Assembly: GCF_022968825.1 (NCBI RefSeq) | Contig: NZ_JALHKS010000007.1 | Span: forward strand, 1-64,000 | Direction: 5' to 3' | DNA: 64,000 bases | DNA from: Chryseobacterium salipaludis | Lineage (GTDB): Bacteria; Bacteroidota; Bacteroidia; Flavobacteriales; Weeksellaceae | Shown: positions 62,273-64,000 of the stretch, in pieces | How the letters are laid out: every line of letters starts with the position of its first letter | Position numbering within the stretch: the stretch's first letter is position 1 | Translations under genes and position numbers: made by a program | The notes under the pieces: model-generated | What the model saw: only the letters and a program-made list of their open reading frames with translations | Database searches by the model: none | Told to the model about the DNA's origin: nothing

Positions 62273-62981
62273 TCTGGCGCTTATTCAGCAGCGAATCGAC
62301 AGCGCCTGCACCTCGGCGGGCCGTTCCCCTGATGAAGTACAACTGCTGCTGGCTACCAAAACGATAGAGCCCTCGAGAATTGCGCTGGCAATTTCTGCAG
62401 GCTATCCTTTAATTGCGGAAAACAAAATACAGGAACTCAAAGACAAAGCACAAGATCTTGCTACGGTTCCGCACGTGAATCATTTTATCGGACATCTTCA
62501 ATCCAATAAGATAAAAGAACTGCTGCGCTATAACGTCAGTTGCCTTCAGTCGTTGGATCGCCTCAGTCTTGCGCAAAAATTGCAACAGCGGCTCACTTTT
62601 GAAAACAAAACACTGGATGTGATGATTCAGGTGAATACCTCCGGCGAAAAAAGCAAGTTCGGTGTCGCTCCCACCGACGCACTGGATCTTATTCGCGAAG
62701 TTGCTCAATTGGACCGCTTGAAAATTACAGGTTTAATGACCATTGGTTTATTCAGTGCCGAAGCTGAAAAAGTCCGGCCGTGTTTTCGCCTTCTTCGCAA
62801 CCTGCGCGACGAAGCGGCGGCGCTGGAATTATCCGACACAGACATCCGCGAACTTTCTATGGGAATGAGCGGCGATCTGGAAACCGCCATCGAAGAAGGA
62901 GCGACCATCATTCGGGTCGGCACCGCTATCTTCGGCGCACGGCCGTATCCTGATTCTTATTACTGGAACGAAAGAGCTTAA
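62250..62981 (+). CDS. YggS-family PLP-binding homeostasis protein
   Basis: About 243 residues. LLATKTIEPSRI contains the Lys that forms the Schiff base with pyridoxal phosphate (beta 1). ENKIQELKDKA, HFIGHLQSNKIKELL, VNTSGEKSKFGV and LSMGMSGDLETAIEEGATII are typical of the PLPBP/YggS TIM-barrel. The protein regulates the free pyridoxal phosphate level rather than catalysing. Starts at 62238 or the TTG at 62232 are also possible; all overlap the ATPase gene. Confidence 0.9.
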   Translation: MEQSIRHNLALIQQRIDSACTSAGRSPDEVQLLLATKTIEPSRIALAISAGYPLIAENKIQELKDKAQDLATVPHVNHFIGHLQSNKIKELLRYNVSCLQSLDRLSLAQKLQQRLTFENKTLDVMIQVNTSGEKSKFGVAPTDALDLIREVAQLDRLKITGLMTIGLFSAEAEKVRPCFRLLRNLRDEAAALELSDTDIRELSMGMSGDLETAIEEGATIIRVGTAIFGARPYPDSYYWNERA

Positions 62982-63015
62982 CCACTTTTTTTATCACTCC
63001 GCAAACATTCTTTCG

Positions 63016-63023
63016 TAAATTTG
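63016..63023 (+). promoter_or_regulatory. Promoter element of the exonuclease VII-like gene
   Basis: TAAATTTG matches TAnnTTTG, 35 bp after the YggS stop and 70 bp before the next ATG. Confidence 0.5.
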
Positions 63024-63031
63024 CAATCCTG

Positions 63032-63069
63032 ACGGAAGGGTAAGCACTTGTACGGCAGTGCCTTTCCGT
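63032..63069 (+). promoter_or_regulatory. Leader hairpin before the exonuclease VII-like gene
   Basis: ACGGAAGG pairs with CCTTTCCGT (one G-T pair) and an inner GCACT pairs with AGTGC around TTGTACGGC. It lies between promoter and start codon, without a T-run. It could modulate translation or mRNA stability, or be a leftover terminator of the upstream operon. Confidence 0.45.
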
Positions 63070-63093
63070 TTAAAATGCCTGCCGAAGTTTTCT

Positions 63094-64000
63094 ATGTCTG
63101 CTGAACTCACTCTTGAAATTTATTCGCCTGCTTCTGTCTTAGGAATTTTTAATAATGCCCTGCGGCTACCGCCTACGGTAAACCTGATTCTCATCAAGGG
63201 TCGTTATGTCTTTGGTGGCGGAAAAGCGTACGGCTCATACTATTATGACCTTCTCTATTCGGAAAGCGACAGTGGTTCCATTGGTATTAAAATCGCGGCG
63301 CTGCTACGCAGTAAAATTAAGAATAATGAAATCTATACGCTGAAAGGTTTCATTGATAAAAACGTGAAAAACTCCAGCATTCAACTCGTCTTTGTGGTGG
63401 ATGAAATTATTAGCGAAGAAGAACGAAAAGTTTCGGAAGAGGACTTAAAACGCTTTGATCTGGTGCAGCGGAAACTTGCCCTCCCGTCGAAGAATCTCGA
63501 AACCCTGATCCGGCAGAAACTGTTAGCGGGAGCACCGGTGAAAATTGCCAACATTTACGGGCACAATGCCATCGTGCAAAGTGATTTTGCAGAAGGGCTG
63601 GATGTTTCGCGGGCATTTTTTACCATTGAGGAATTTACCTGCAATATTACATCTGCCACCTCTATTCTGGCTCAATTGAAAAAACTTTCTGCGCAGGATT
63701 TTGATGTGATTGCATTGGTGCGTGGAGGTGGTGACAAACAAAGTTTTGATGCTTTTAATGACCTTTTGCTCGCCGAAGAATTTATTGCGCTCCCACCATT
63801 AACGGTAACTGCGATCGGCCACACGGTGGACGAAACTTTGATCGATCAGCTGTCCGACCGCAAATTTAATCTGCCACACGATTATGGGAATGGCCTGCAC
63901 CGGATCATCGAGAAATTGAATGAAGAAAAATCCAATTCCCGTGCAGTGCTTATTGATGAAGTTAAAAAGGATGTTACTAAGCAGTTTGCAGAACAGGTAA
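63094..64000 (+). CDS. Exodeoxyribonuclease VII large subunit-like protein, 3'-partial
   Basis: The frame runs from ATG 63094 to the window edge (302 codons so far). An OB-fold-like N-terminus (LILIKGRYVFGGGKAYGSYY) is followed by the Exonuc_VII_L catalytic region: VIALVRGGGDKQSFDAFNDL and AIGHTVDETLIDQLSDRKF, matching the RGGGS and GHxxD motifs of XseA. It would degrade single-stranded DNA with XseB. Sequence differences from standard XseA (DKQ after RGGG; NLPHDYGNGL where the family has a TPTAAAE-like segment) suggest a divergent subgroup. Confidence 0.72.
   Translation, partial: MSAELTLEIYSPASVLGIFNNALRLPPTVNLILIKGRYVFGGGKAYGSYYYDLLYSESDSGSIGIKIAALLRSKIKNNEIYTLKGFIDKNVKNSSIQLVFVVDEIISEEERKVSEEDLKRFDLVQRKLALPSKNLETLIRQKLLAGAPVKIANIYGHNAIVQSDFAEGLDVSRAFFTIEEFTCNITSATSILAQLKKLSAQDFDVIALVRGGGDKQSFDAFNDLLLAEEFIALPPLTVTAIGHTVDETLIDQLSDRKFNLPHDYGNGLHRIIEKLNEEKSNSRAVLIDEVKKDVTKQFAEQV

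Overview
The window looks like a chromosome segment from a flavobacterium (Bacteroidota, probably a Chryseobacterium/Kaistella-type Weeksellaceae). The evidence is: Bacteroidota-type promoters (TAnnTTTG, with a TTTG-like box 19 bp upstream in the best case), a secreted protein with a type IX secretion C-terminal sorting domain, TPR/AraC-type regulators, carboxypeptidase-regulatory-like proteins, a tmRNA whose tag reads GNEEFALAA, and dispersed intergenic repeats of a kind common in this group. The species call is inference; no rRNA is present.

Region 1 (1-12.9 kb) is core and flexible chromosome. It holds a zinc-metalloprotease effector-like gene with an overlapping lipoprotein gene, and a truncated second effector cassette cut by an IS4-family insertion sequence. 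After these come a CAT-fold acetyltransferase, a solitary TrpF-like protein, a decayed metal-associated gene, a TPR membrane protein, a T9SS cargo protein and a TPR-AraC regulator. The region ends with a frameshifted prephenate dehydratase remnant, an M50-like membrane protease and an AlkB-family dioxygenase.

Region 2 (12,866-51,642) is a genomic island of about 38.7 kb inserted at the 3' end of ssrA (tmRNA). A 19-bp direct repeat of the tmRNA 3' end marks both borders. Just inside each border lies a shared 26-bp paired repeat that looks like integrase arm sites. A tyrosine integrase sits next to the intact tmRNA. The island reads left to right as: a type I restriction-modification operon (hsdM, fic, hsdS, hsdR, then a DUF2971 gene); a lipocalin-like remnant; a copper operon of about 14 kb on the minus strand; a Zn/Cd/Co-type efflux operon of about 8.7 kb on the minus strand; a scar joining an old integrase fragment to an old DNA-methylase fragment; and the mobility module. 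The copper operon encodes a TRASH-like lipoprotein, a DUF3347 protein, a CusA split over two genes, CusC, two CusB-type adaptors, a haem-binding protein, a DUF305 protein, a CopB-type ATPase and a multicopper oxidase fused to a CopB-like domain. The second operon encodes a small Cys-rich protein, a CzcA-TolC fusion, CzcB, a P1B-2 ATPase and another small Cys-rich protein. The mobility module has a toprim/primase-like protein, a RepA-like ATPase, an excisionase-like HTH protein and the integrase. It also carries a 40-nt palindrome between primase and ATPase genes, and two apparent promoter-hairpin-terminator units on the strand opposite the genes that look like undescribed small RNAs.

Region 3 (51.6-64 kb) returns to chromosome: tmRNA, a GC-rich dispersed repeat, two coupled carboxypeptidase-regulatory-like proteins, hypothetical proteins, an AAA/DUF4143 ATPase, a SIMPL protein, a PRPP-synthetase-like/cupin fusion, a GNAT, a PspC-like protein, two lipoproteins, an AAA ATPase overlapping a YggS-family PLP protein, and the start of an exonuclease VII large-subunit-like gene that runs off the window.

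No metal-responsive regulator is encoded next to either metal operon. A perfect 16-bp palindrome between the two operons is the best candidate operator, so control is probably in trans. All family calls come from motif reading, not searches.
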